From assembly GCA_963573385.1 (NCBI GenBank), contig CAUYLG010070624.1, forward strand, positions 1 to 64,000: 64,000 nucleotides of DNA. The letters run 5' to 3'. Source of the DNA: Cacajao melanocephalus. Lineage: Eukaryota; Chordata; Mammalia; Primates; Pitheciidae. The translations under genes were made by a program, and so were the position numbers. Below, one piece after another: positions 20,956-33,100 of the stretch (its first letter is position 1; every line of letters starts with the position of its first letter). The notes under the pieces were generated by a model that did not search any database, had not been told where the DNA came from, and saw only the letters and a program-made list of their open reading frames with translations.

Positions 20956-22039
20956 AAGTCAACCAGGCAATAGCAAAAAGCTATCATCCAGTCTTCAGTA
21001 ATAGTGTACGTGAAAAGAATAAGAATAACTGGAAGTTATTTATAGAGTGTAAACCCTCTGGTTTCATAAACCATGTATTCTGTTATTTGCTCGGTTTTAT
21101 TCCACAAACAACTGCAGTGTCTAAGTCTCCCAAACCTCTGCTTTCCTAGACTGATGAAGGAAGTGATTAGTAATACCATTAGCAACAGAATACAGGGAAG
21201 CAAAGATTTCTTTTTGTTACTACTTCTAGTTTTATGCTTACTATTTAAAATTGTCTTTCTCACAAAAATTTGCTGTCTCATGGAAGCCCATACATGTTTT
21301 AACTATTTTGTTTTGCACTCTTGTTTGTTAAATGTGCTTAAATAGTGGGGATCTTCCTCAGAGCTCCAGATTTTTCTCTCATCTTACATTGATGCTTTCT
21401 CTATGGTGAATATGCTCAGTGGTGTCATCTTTTTTCCCCCAGATGCCTTTACAACAGGGCACTGCTGTGTCTCACTTGCGTTAGGGCCCACCTACTTTTC
21501 ACCTCTGAGACTGCGCCTGTGCTTTCATTAGGATTCCAACTGCATCACTGGCCCAGGTTCCATCCATCTGTTGATAAGTTGCAGCTCCTCTGCGATTCTT
21601 TTTGGAATTAACAGGCAAATACTGGACTGATGCTTCAGCAAATCCCCAAATTCTTTCTTCATTTTTATTTGGTCATGTGTTGCACTTACTTTAGCTCTTG
21701 GCCTTTAGCTGTTCTGTGAACTGATTCAGTCAGAAAATTCCGATTGGAGGTGTCTTTTCTTACATAGTTTTGCTTGTGCTTTTAGGTTTTGGAAATTTGC
21801 AGTCCTGTGCTTGTGAAGTTTACCTGCTTGCGAGGGCTTGTTGACTTATTCTCATATGTCTCTACTTTATCCCTTAGGCGCTCTCCCTGACAGGTCTCTT
21901 GGTTGTTTCTTGAAGGCCAAACTGTCATTTTGATAGCTTCTCAGCATCTTTCTTCTCCCTCATCATTTTTTTCTAGATTAATCCTTGGAGGACTCCACTT
22001 AAGAGCCATTTCTTCTTTCATGGTACCAGCCCCTCCTAG
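20956..22039. other. Unique noncoding sequence
   Basis: No clear repeat or exon. Minus- and plus-strand frames of 81-103 codons at 20838-21345 overlap each other and have no domain. Confidence 0.4.
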
Positions 22040-22225
22040 GCTGAACCAAATGCCCCATGTGTAGACCATGCATGACACTAATAGGTATGTTGAAGGGATC
22101 TGCTTTTATGTTTGCCCTGCTGCCCCAAAACTTTGAGGTTCTTGAAAACAAACACTATATGCTATTTATTTTTCTATCTTCAGACCTCTGTACATTGTTA
22201 ATCACATAGTACGTGCCCAATACAT
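22040..22225 (+). mobile_element. Probable L2 LINE 3' fragment
   Basis: 'ttgaggttcttgaaaacaaa', 'tatctcagacc'-like text and 'cacatagtacgtgcccaata' keep the order of the L2 terminus (stop-rich, diverged). The left edge is uncertain. Confidence 0.5.
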
Positions 22226-22660
22226 GTTCCTAGCAATGTTGGTTCCATGTTAAAGATTGTTAGGCTGCTTCTTTTTCTTACTTTGGACTATTTTTGTTAT
22301 CTATAGATGTGTTCCGTTTGGGGGGAAAAAAACCACATCATGGGATACTTGGAGACACCGTGTTTGTCACTTAACTAGCACTTTGCAGGGCAAAAATATT
22401 TGAATATGGACTGTGAAACATTGGTTTAACGAATTAATTTTTTTAATGTGTGGAGGGCATCCAGGGACATAAATGTTAGACTCTAGCCTCTTAGGCAAAT
22501 GTTTGAGAAAGGCACCCCTCCTCAATGAAAAAAAAATCGCCATTGTCACCTTAATTTATTACAAATAAAAAGATCTTACCTTGAGGTGGGATTCACTAGA
22601 AAGGATGCCTTTTCCCAGAGGCTGAGCTCGGTTGCAGATTTTGTTTCTAGGCTACATATT
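22226..22660. other. Unique noncoding sequence, nothing recognised
   Basis: No repeat or coding signal is seen. Confidence 0.35.
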
Positions 22661-22853
22661 AGCCATACCTGTTAGCATGGCAGCTAAGCTGTTTTGAAGC
22701 ATCAGACACCAGTGCTCTTGTAAACTTACAGAAAATGTGTCTAGGATCAGGAATGTAAGGACTCTCTGGGTGATCCAGCACCAGACAGAATCAAATAGTA
22801 ATTTTGAATAAAAGCATTTTTGTTGTGATAATTAAGCACCATTGTTCGATTCC
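22661..22853. repeat. Dispersed direct duplication, copy A
   Basis: These 193 bases match 24047-24237 in the same orientation at about 87% by eye. Shared anchors are 'aagctgttttgaagcatcag' and 'aaaatgtgtctaggatcagg'. The flanks of the two copies are unrelated. I do not recognise the unit as a catalogued repeat. Confidence 0.85.
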
Positions 22854-24046
22854 ATACACTGAACTGAAAACCCATGTATGTCTGTAATTGATAGCTGAAA
22901 TGGCTGAATATAGCCTCTGAATTTGTTACCAGATTGGCTCCAATATATTTGGTCTGTAAATAACATTGGATTAGTACACATCTATAGGGAGCTAAATTTT
23001 ACCTGAGATGCACATGCACAATTTTCTCTGAGTTCAATGCAAGGCCAAACACAATTTAGTTTGGTGAATAACAGGCTTTTATCAGCAGCATGTATATCAC
23101 AGCTACACGTTTTGAAAAATAAAGTGATTGTTGTCATTTGCCATAGTAAAAGAGAGTTGTCTGTAGTAATATATTTAAATGATGCTGTTAGTCATTTATG
23201 CCCCAACATAAATGCTGTTTCATGTTTGTTTTATTAAATATAGTAGAATAGGAAGGATATTTTGTTGTTCAAAGACCTACATGAAAACTGGACTAAATAA
23301 AATTAAGGAGCTATCGCTGCATGCAGCGCGTGGAAACAAAGTAAAAATAGTTTGATGCTTTGTGACTGTGACTGGAAAGCTCATCAGGATACTGCCAGCT
23401 GAGCTTTATTAAAGCATTCAATGTGCAAGGTGGTCAAATAAATATGATAAAATATGATGATTTCTTTAGAGTAAATAATTTGAGGTGCTATGAATGACAT
23501 GGAGGAGTGGCAGAATTCAGCCTGGAGTTCTTGTGTGTATTGAGTGAAAAGGGGAGGTAGGTCAGCATCTCTTTTGCAGTCCCATTAAACTAATTTCCTT
23601 TGGGTCCTGCATCACTATCATACATTTTAGAGATAACATGTAACTTTGCAAGCCCCTTTGCTGCCAGGTTGGTAAGAGCACAGAGACTGCAAACTGAGCT
23701 GAACATGCTATGCTGTTTATAAACCAAGGTGCCTCTGTGGAACGAGTACTTTAGTTACTTGTCCAAGTAGTGCTGGATTTGCCTGGATACACTTGCCCAT
23801 TCATGTCCAGGGGCCTTGTGCCCAGTGCCTCCTATTTGCCAGATGGCTGCTACTGGTTATGAGTCAGTGAAGCCTGTGGTTATCAAATTGAACTCAACTT
23901 CTAGGAGGCTCTTAGGGGGCTTATCCTTGGAACCGGCCCATCCACCTTTTGTAAAAGAACCCCCAAATAAAATATCTGTCATTGGATATTTCTTTAAGGG
24001 GAAAATAGGTCAAATAAAATGAAAAATATTGTCTTCTAATTCTTTC
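22854..24046. other. Unique noncoding sequence between two duplicated segments
   Basis: No known repeat or gene. This 1.2 kb spacer separates copies A and B of the 190-bp duplication. Confidence 0.4.
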
Positions 24047-24237
24047 AGCCATGCCTGTTAGCATGGTAGCTAAGCTGTTTTGAAGCATCAGATATCAGGG
24101 CTCTTGTAAGCTTAAAGAAAATGTGTCTAGGATCAGGAATGCAAGCACCCTTAGAGTGATCCAGCAGCAGACAGAATCAAATAGTAATTTGAAATAAAAG
24201 CATTTTTGTTATGAAAATGGAGCAACATTGTTTCATT
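24047..24237. repeat. Dispersed direct duplication, copy B
   Basis: Counterpart of 22661-22853, 1386 bases downstream. The match begins at 'agccatgcctgttagcatgg' and ends near 'cattgtttcattc', with homology stopping sharply at both ends. Confidence 0.85.
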
Positions 24238-24326
24238 CAGATTAAGTTGTAGGAAAGACCAAAACAAATTTTTAATGAAAATTATTTGAAGTTAGGCACA
24301 TTTTTGAACAAACAAGTTCATAAGAG

Positions 24327-24328
<2 letters not shown>

Positions 24329-24368
<40 letters not shown>
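24329..24368. repeat. (TA)20 microsatellite
   Basis: Pure alternating TA for about 40 bases, likely cruciform-prone. Confidence 0.95.
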
Positions 24369-24372
<4 letters not shown>

Positions 24373-24464
24373 TTTTAAAAATAAGCTCAGATAAGTGGGT
24401 TGAAATAAAACAATTTTAGTTCTTAATGCAAATAACAAATCAACCTTATACTATTATTATAGCT

Positions 24465-25360
24465 TTTAAAAAACTTTTTATTTTGACATGTAGGAAGTTA
24501 TAAGAGTCATGGAAAGAATTCTCATATCCCCATTACTCAGATTCCTCCAGTGTTGAAATTTGTACCACATTGCTTTCTCCTTCCCTCTCTCTCACAATTA
24601 TATACATATATACACCTCCCCCACACACATATGTGTATATATATACACACACATATATACATATATGTATATGTATACACAAGCACACTTTTTTCCTGAA
24701 TGGTTTGAGAATAAGTCGCAGACAAATTGAACATAAACTTCAATGTATATTGACTAAACATAAAGATTCTTTTACATAAGCACAGCATATTGATCAAAAT
24801 CAGGAAGCTAACATTGGTACTAATCTATCTAAAGACTTTAAAGGCTTTATTCAGATTTTGCCAATTGTTCCAATAATGTCCTTTGGAGCAAAAGAAAATC
24901 CAGGATCATGTGGTGCATTGGGTCATTATATTTCTTAAGTCTCCTTTAATCTGGGAAGTTCCTCATGTTGTCTTTGTTATTTCATGTCCTTGATATTTTG
25001 AATACTACAGGGCACTTTTTTTTTTCAAAGTGTCCTTCATTTTGGGTTTGTCTTATTAGTTTTGTCTTTGTTAGTTTTCTAGTGATTAGAGTCATGTTAT
25101 GTGCTACTGGGAGGAATACCACATAAGCGACGTTGTGTTCTTCTCAGTACATCATTTTAGGAGGGACATGGCTGACTTGTCCCATTACTGGCGATGTTAA
25201 CTTTGATCATTTGCTTAAGGTGGTAAGGTGGTAGAAAGCTTGTCATGATACTGCCAGGTTTCTCCCCTATAAAATTAGTATCTTTTTCTTTCTAAATAGT
25301 AACTATCTTCTAGGGAAGTACTTTGAGACTATGTAAATGATCTTGCTGCTCATCAAAATT
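24465..25360 (-). mobile_element. Ancient LINE-1 (L1M) 3' UTR region, part 1
   Basis: Read on the minus strand this matches an old L1M 3' region: the reverse of 'aaaaaactttttattttgac' at the 3' end (24470), 'caatgttagcttcctgattt', and the reverse of 'tccaataatgtcctttggag'. It stops near 25360, where another L1 begins, and the same element resumes at 26271. The subfamily is uncertain. Confidence 0.6.
24600..24685. repeat. TA/CA-rich microsatellite inside the L1M
   Basis: Interleaved TATACA, ACACATATGTGTATATATATACAC-like and TATGTATA units form short nested palindromes. Both strands give spurious Tyr/Ile/His-rich open frames here. Confidence 0.85.
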
Positions 25361-25370
25361 TTACTCACAA

Positions 25371-26270
25371 ACCAATTAAAAAATAAGAAGAGCATATGAA
25401 TATGCTCATTTCTTCAAAGAGCATATACAAATGTCCAATAAGCATATCTAAAGATGCTCAACATCATTAGTCATCAGGGAAATGCAAATCAAAACCTCAA
25501 AATCAAAACCACAGTGAGGTACCACGTTACATCTGCTAGAGTAACTATGCGCAAGAAGACACATAATAACAAATGTTAAAAAAGTGGAGAAATTGGAAGC
25601 TTCATACATTGCTGCTGAGAACATATAATGGTATAGCCACTGTGGAAAACAGGTTGGCGGTTCTTTAAAAGGTTAAACATAGCATTACCGTATGACCCAG
25701 CAATTTCACTCCTAAGTATATACCCAAGAAAATCGATAATATTTGCTCACACCAGAACTTGAAAATAAATTTTTACAGTAGAACTAATCACAATAACCAA
25801 AAGGTAAAAACATCCCAAATGTCTATCAATTGATGAATGCACAAACTAAATGTGTAATATCCATATAATGGAATATTATTCAGCCATAAAAAAGAATGAA
25901 GTACTGATGTGTGTTATAACTTGTACCTCAACTTGGACAACCTTGAAAACATTATGCTAAATGAAAGATGGCAGACACAAAGAGACACATATTGTATATG
26001 ATTCCATCTATGCATAATGTGCAGAATAGGCAAAGACAGCAGTAACAGAAAGTAAATTAGTGGTTGTAACTGTTTAGTGATGGAAAGATGGAGCGCAACT
26101 GCTTAATGAATACAGGGTTTCCTTGGGGTTAATAAAAAGTGTTCTGGAATTAATAATGGTTATGGTTCCATAACCTTGTGAATATACTAAAAACCTCGAA
26201 ATTATACACTTTAAATAGTAAATTGTATGGTATCTGAATTGTGTCTCAGTAAAGCCATTACAAAAATGAA
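25371..26270 (+). mobile_element. Ancient LINE-1 (L1M) 3' end inserted in an older L1M
   Basis: ORF2 C-terminal text ('attagtcatcagggaaatgc', 'actgtggaaaacaggttggc', 'ggaatattattcagccataa') is followed by a 3' UTR ending in 'gtctcagtaaagccattac'. It is 5'-truncated, about 900 bases long and full of stops. Sequence to left and right belongs to one older element, and TTTTACTCACAA on the left resembles GTTTCCCTCACAA on the right, a plausible decayed target-site duplication. Confidence 0.88.
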
Positions 26271-27120
26271 GTTTCCCTCACAAGATTTAGCATTCATTGA
26301 CAATTCTGCTGAATCAGTTATTATCATGGTGGATGCCAAATGGTGATTTGTAAAAAATTGACTTTATTTTTAAGAGCATTTTTAGTTTCATAGCAAAATT
26401 GCACAGAGGGTACAGAGATTTTCCATATGCACCATGTCCCCATACATGCATAGCTACCCACCATTATAGGATCATGCATAGTAGTTTCACTGTCCCAAAA
26501 GTCCTCTGCAAATACTGTCTTCTTAGCAGATAGAGCTAGAAAATCCATGTGTATACATATGTGCATATATGCATACGTAGATACACACATCTATTATATA
26601 TTTTTATCTTTTATACAGACTTCAGCAAAGACAAAGACACACATTAAAAGCCACAAGCCTCATACCTCCAATTCCCATCTGATGTAACAGGGTTCATTCC
26701 TTTTCCCTTTCCATATTTATAACTCCCTTTTCTGACATTGAGAAACCTGAGTCCAGTTATTCACTATCTATTAACTATTTGCTCAATTCTAGAATACACA
26801 GAAAAGTACTTTCAGAATTGCTAACCCATGACACCATGGAAATAATCCTACTAACTGGTGTACAACATTTGCTCAGAGTTCTTTTTGTCTTTAGCCTAAG
26901 GACATACAGATTGAAGACTGTGCAAAAATCACTTAGGTTAGCTCTTAGTCCTCTTACACCCCCACCCTCACTGTGCTTATGTTATTCATTTGAAATATAC
27001 TTAAGTTTGTTCATTTCTGTTTGTATTCCCTTAAAATTTTTGTTTCCTCACTTTATTTTCTTTTTCTTTCTTTTTCTTTTTTTTTTTTTAAAACAGTCTG
27101 AAACATTAACATGCTTTTAA
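26271..27120 (-). mobile_element. Ancient LINE-1 (L1M) region, part 2
   Basis: 'agcattcattgacaattctg' and 'tggatgccaaatggtgattt' continue the element cut at 25360. 'tagtttcatagcaaaattgc' and 'cctccaattcccatctgatg' lie farther along the same old L1 class. A T-rich CTTTTT run is at 27058-27090. The right edge is uncertain. Confidence 0.5.
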
Positions 27121-27813
<693 letters not shown>

Positions 27814-27821
27814 TAATGATC

Positions 27822-27950
27822 ACTTTTTAACTGAATGCCTACTTAGTGGCAAATGCTATTTAGGACATAAAAGAAACATGAGATTTGGCTGCTGACTTTA
27901 TAGAATATCAGATCTAATTGGAGAAACCAACTGAGCATGTACAAAAAGAA
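27822..27950 (+). repeat. Fragment of an old interspersed repeat, family not named
   Basis: 'ctgaatgcctacttagtggc', 'gaaacatgagatttggctgc' and 'agaatatcagatctaattgg' follow the order of the TTGAGCACCTACTATGTGCC-type old repeat also seen at 61195. Confidence 0.4.
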
Positions 27951-28239
27951 AACTAAATCTTTCCATATTCAGAAAAATAGAGGTGCTGTTCCAGGATACT
28001 GGATAATTACTTGATTAATGGATTGTCCCAGCTTCCAAGGAAGTCCTGACTGCTCTGATAGTAGTTCAAAGGTGAAGTGCTCTGAGAACTGGATTGGTCA
28101 GGGGATGTCTGAGGATGAGTTGGGGTTGAGATAATTTTTTGGAGAACACCTGAGTAGGTGAAAGGAACCAGGGATCTACTGCAGAAGTTAGGACAGCTAT
28201 TGGGTACAAACATAGGCAGGACTGTCCAGTGGTTTTGAA

Positions 28240-28480
28240 GAAAGAGCCAGAGCCAGACTCCCTGGATTTCACTATGGTGGCCCTGCCATTTATTAGTCCT
28301 AAAATTGTGATCAAGTCACTCATTGCTACAAGCGTCAGTCAGTTACCCTCGTCTGTAAAATGGAATGATAATGGTACCTGCCACCTAGAGATCTTGTGAG
28401 ACCGAAATAGGATAATCCCTGCAACTTTTAGCACAGTGTTTGGCACAGAGTATGCTCTCAGTAAATATTTGGTATTTATT
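28240..28480 (+). mobile_element. MIR SINE
   Basis: Plus-strand MIR: 'cagactccctggatttcact', 'aaaattgtgatcaagtcact', 'ctcgtctgtaaaatggaatg', 'gtttggcacagagtatgctc'. Confidence 0.85.
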
Positions 28481-28599
28481 GTGCAAAAGCATGAGGGCAA
28501 GGAAGCACAAGATGTAATTTAAGAAGACTGAATAAAGCAGCCTGATTGGATTAGAATGTTCCAGATGGGAGCAGTGGGATACTGGATTGTGGAAGGAGC

Positions 28600-28850
28600 A
28601 GTATCGTAGTTAATATTTATATGAGACTTACTGTATGCTTGGCAGTCATCTATGTGTTTCTTAAAAATGTGTATCAGTCCATTTCTGCCTCTCGCCAATC
28701 CTATGAGAAAGGTATTATTATTATCCTCGATTTACTGGTGAGGGAAAATTGAGGCACAGAGATGTTAAGTAACTTTTCCAAAATCACACAGCTTCTAAGT
28801 GGAGAATCCTGGGTGCCAGATCAAGGAGTTTGAATTCTGTTATATAGGTA
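28600..28850 (-). mobile_element. MIR SINE
   Basis: Minus-strand MIR: 'tcctatgagaaaggtattat', 'gaggcacagagatgttaagt', 'aatcacacagcttctaagtg'. It lies 120 bases from an oppositely oriented MIR. Confidence 0.85.
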
Positions 28851-28953
28851 ATGGAGAGCTATCGGTGGATTTTTATGTTATGTATAGATCTGCGGGGGTT
28901 ATTCATATGCAGTTGCTTGAGTTAAATAGCCACTCAATCAGCCTCTATTACAT

Positions 28954-28956
<3 letters not shown>

Positions 28957-28998
<42 letters not shown>
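28957..28998. repeat. (GA)21 microsatellite
   Basis: Pure GA repeat of 42 bases; the polypurine strand could form H-DNA. Confidence 0.95.
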
Positions 28999-29002
<4 letters not shown>

Positions 29003-29864
29003 TCAGGGCCAAGCAAATAAATGAGTAATGACAGTTCCCCAGTCCTGTTCACCTCCTTTAGCATGTATAGTGGTGTATAATGATGGAAGTACCTCATCAG
29101 AACATAGTTAACAATTGTGTGTATATCAAGAATTTAGTTTTGGTACCTGTGCATTCAGATGAAGTATATGATATTAGAATATTTTTTCAAACTTGGGAAA
29201 ATACTATTTTCTTTTCAAAGATTACTAAAGTTGTATGCTGAAAACTCCCTAATAATGTGAAGTTGCACAAATATTCCTGCATATTGTAATAGAAGTACTA
29301 GCTTAGTAAATACTCAGTGTTAACTACCCTTGAGTTATAGGGTTTTATAGACACTTGGAAAAACTTCATTACCTCATTTCCAGAAGATACGAATATGGAA
29401 GTGGGGGAATCAGTGGCAACAGTGGCAACGTTTATATTACCAGAAGATAATCTCAGCCATGCCATGATGGAAATACACGTTAGGCTTTTAGAATTTGAAG
29501 AGATTAATATTCCACAGGTATTCATTTTAGGTGACATTAGCATTCTTTCCTCTCATAAATACACATTATTATAAGAGGATAATACTCAGATTGTTGAATT
29601 AGAGTGGTGATAAATGTTTTAGTAAACCTATGGACACACTTCTCAATCCGAGCTCTGCCAGTCTGCAAATTAAGCAAATATATACCCAGTTCATCTTTTT
29701 AGTGTAGTTTAAATATTTGAGACAAAGAATTCTTCAATGTTTAGAGAATAAGACAGATATTGGACTAATAAGGGATGCTCCTCTGACTACTCTTACATAT
29801 TTCTTTGGTGACCAAAGGGCTTTTTTATTATCTATATTATAACGGATATAAATGGACAGTTTAA
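28999..29864. other. Unique noncoding sequence, nothing recognised
   Basis: No repeat family or coding signal is seen. Confidence 0.4.
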
Positions 29865-29985
29865 ACCATAGGATCACAGACTTATAGAGCAGGCCTGTAG
29901 AAATTATCTGCCCCACTCTCTTCATTTGATATAATGGGGTAGGTTTGGGTAGGGTCAATTACTTGCTGAAGGTCACACACTTAAT
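29865..29985 (-). mobile_element. Probable MIR-class fragment
   Basis: 'agacttatagagcaggcctg', then 'ttcatttgatataatggggt' and 'gctgaaggtcacacacttaa' resemble the frequent old SINE pattern ending in a 'aaggtcacac' segment. The match is weak. Confidence 0.4.
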
Positions 29986-30070
29986 ACAGTCTTCCTTCCT
30001 TCCCTCCCTCCCTATCTCTTTCCTTTTTGGCTTCTTCCTCCTCTTCCTTTGTCCCTCCATCGTCCTTCCC
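29986..30070. repeat. CT-rich low-complexity tract
   Basis: TTCC and CCCT units dominate a strongly polypyrimidine stretch. Confidence 0.85.
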
Positions 30071-30074
30071 CCTT

Positions 30075-30180
30075 CCATATTTTCTTCCAACAAACATTTG
30101 AAATTGGACACATTCTAGGTGCTAGACCCAATTCTCAGCACTGAGGACCCGACAGTTTACTGTGCTCTCATAACTCTAGC
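30075..30180 (+). repeat. Fragment of an old interspersed repeat, family not named
   Basis: 'caacaaacatttgaaattgg' and 'ttctaggtgctagacccaat' resemble the start of the repeat at 61195. Confidence 0.4.
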
Positions 30181-33100
30181 CCAACACTCTTAATAACTAT
30201 TTGTAGACTAGAGCTTACACACTACTCCATTACTCTGCTAAGGATTTTCTGGCTCAGATAGTCTAGAAGGGGAGATACTTCATGCATTAAACAAAAACAG
30301 TTGTAACATACAGCCAGCATTTTGCATATTTTAGGGGATATGTACAAGAAGGGCTATTATTTTTACCTTGATTCTAACCGTGTTTGTTTCCAAGGACTGT
30401 TAAGGAGCCAACCACTCCAAAATGGAATGACCAATTGGAAATCACTTTTAAACATATTACTCGTGATGAAAAAGCATGCATTTTAGTGTATGAATATTTT
30501 ATTAAGCAAAGTGCCTGTGACTAGCTCCAGAATTTTGTAATACTTAGTGTGAAATGTGTAATAAATTGCATAATTGAAAAAATAAAGGTGATTACAAAAA
30601 CATGGCTTAAGGGGCTAATAACTCCTAGGAAGAGCACACCAATGCAGAACTGCTTGAGCATTAGAGTACTATATCTTGAAAAAGGCCTGTAGTGAAAGTT
30701 TGAGTTGAGCCCTTAAAAGGAAACATCACACTAAAGTTACCTTTATCTCTTTGCCAAAGGAAAGCGGTTGATTGTTGAAAAGTGGCTGAAGTTGATCGCA
30801 TGGTCTGCCTGGCCCTAAAGTACCCTTGCAAATGGGACAGAAAATCCAGAGTTATATGCCCTCCAACTGAGAAAACGTATTTGTTGACTTTGAGATGTAT
30901 TTGTTTTTCAGGCATGCTTAGAGATCTACTCTCTGTTTTCTTAGGTATTATTCATTCTATTTATCTTCAAGTCCCATAATTTCCCAGACACTCTGCATAC
31001 TCTTTGCCCATAGTAGGTGTTACATGTAGGTTTGCTGATAGCATTGATTTTGCATGGGTTTCAGCTTCCTCCAAAAGGCAGTCTTCGAGCTCCTCTTTAG
31101 GGAGCATCCTGTGCTTTTAACTGGTGGCTTCATTAGTCTTGGTCCCTTCAATGCCGTTAGTGGATTTTAACCAAAGGAAACTAGCCTGCTTCATTACTCT
31201 CTCCAGCAGAGTTCTGATGCAGTACGTGCATTCACATGGGCTTTATACATAGGACAGCTTTCCAAGTGAATGAAATGTCAGCGTTAATCCAGAAGCAGTG
31301 ATATTTGTTCATATGTGTAAAATGTAGACATTTCTAATACAATTATGTGAGTCTGTCAAAGGTACTCCTTGAAATGATGGTGTCTCAGTAGTGCCGTTGC
31401 CTTAAGGTTGGCGCTCACAAAACTGGCAGAGGCCATAGATGTGCAGCAGACAGTGAAGGTTTCACAGTTGTTGCCTCATCAGGTCTCTACTTTGTTAGTC
31501 CCTCCAACAAACCAGTGGGAAACTGTTTTTGGAGGGCAGAGACAGGACTGACTTATGAATCCTGGATTCCAATAAAGATCACATTGAGCTGGTGGAGTGG
31601 TTCAGTGATTCAACTTGCAGAAATTATCCTGTAAATTTTATTTATCCAAACCAATCACTCCTGTTCATGTTTTTAAAAAAAATCATCAAAATCTGGGGCT
31701 TTCCTGATTAGTATACTTTCCTTCTACTGCGAAAGTTGTCCTTTAAGTCAAGGCAGCAATATCAAAACATTATGCAATTTGTACTGGCTTACCAGTGTAG
31801 TCATGTTTGTTTGGTCATCTGCATGCCACTGTTTTCTCCTTCTTTCTGATCGTCTGCTCCGGATTGTTTGAGAGAGCTTGAACGAGGCTAAATTAAAGTG
31901 AGTCACAGCACTCTTTCGTCTTTCTATTGTGAGTCAGCATCAGAACTTGTAGAACTGCAAGGACATACTCGGATTTGTTCATGTTCACTCTGGAGATCAC
32001 ATGAGCCACTATAAGTTATCGAGTAAAAGAAACTGAATCTATGCCATGGATCCACATGGTATGTGGACAGTTAAGAGCTGAAATAGGTTGGCATTTGCAG
32101 CAGGGGAGTTGGAAAACTGTCCTGGTCATACCTAGCCCAGCAGGTGTCTCGGTGCAGTGACAAGACAATCAAATTGATAGGCTTTGAGGACTTTCCTCTT
32201 TCAACATAAGGGGTGGGGGGCGGACACAGAGGCAGTGAGAGCCATTTAACTGTGCTGATGTGACTTTTTAAATTTGCTCTCACTGATGCCACGGACGTTA
32301 ATTCTGGCAGGGTTAATTATGAGAAATTAAAAAGCTGCTCTGAACAGACTGTACCCTTCGCACTCTGATAGAGCAGGCTCTGACATGAGAAAATCTCTTT
32401 ATTAATAGCCATCCCCAAAGGGCTACTACATGCAGCGTTTGGAATATGAATCCTGAACTTCCAGGGACAATGCAGGACACCGGGAGATAGGGTTCAGAGA
32501 AGGATGACTATGCTTATTTCACATTTTCAGGAAAACACTGCAGTGCCTGCCTGGAAATCACCTGGCTGGTGACATTTGGAATGGAGAATTTATTTATTTG
32601 CTTGTTGGCATGGCATGAGTTTCAAAATATGGTTTTAACTTCATTTCGTGTAGACCCCACTGCATCAAGGTTCTCGGTGTTTCTATGTAATCCGTGCAAA
32701 CACCAACAGGTAGGCTTGCAGAAGCCTTGTAATTGTTTACCATTTAGTATGTCACCCAAGTGGCTCTAGGGTATACATTTCTTTCTCAGGAAAATTTCAC
32801 TAGCTCCTTACACTAGGCACTCTTCCACCAGCCTAATATATTATACTAAATAGCAATCTTGTTACACCAAATACATTGCAGAGAGTAAACTGTGAACAAA
32901 TACTTACATAAATAGTGCAGCTGTAAGGCAGAAGCTGGGGAAAAAATAAAAGCTTTCTATACAGTATGTTTAATATATATTATTGTAACCTGAAAGGCCA
33001 TGTTTTGAAGGAAACTCACCAAGAAATGGAAGTAGGTAAAACAGTCAAATGCCATAGCAGTGTCACCTTTCAGCAAAGATAAAGCCCTATTGTTCAATGG

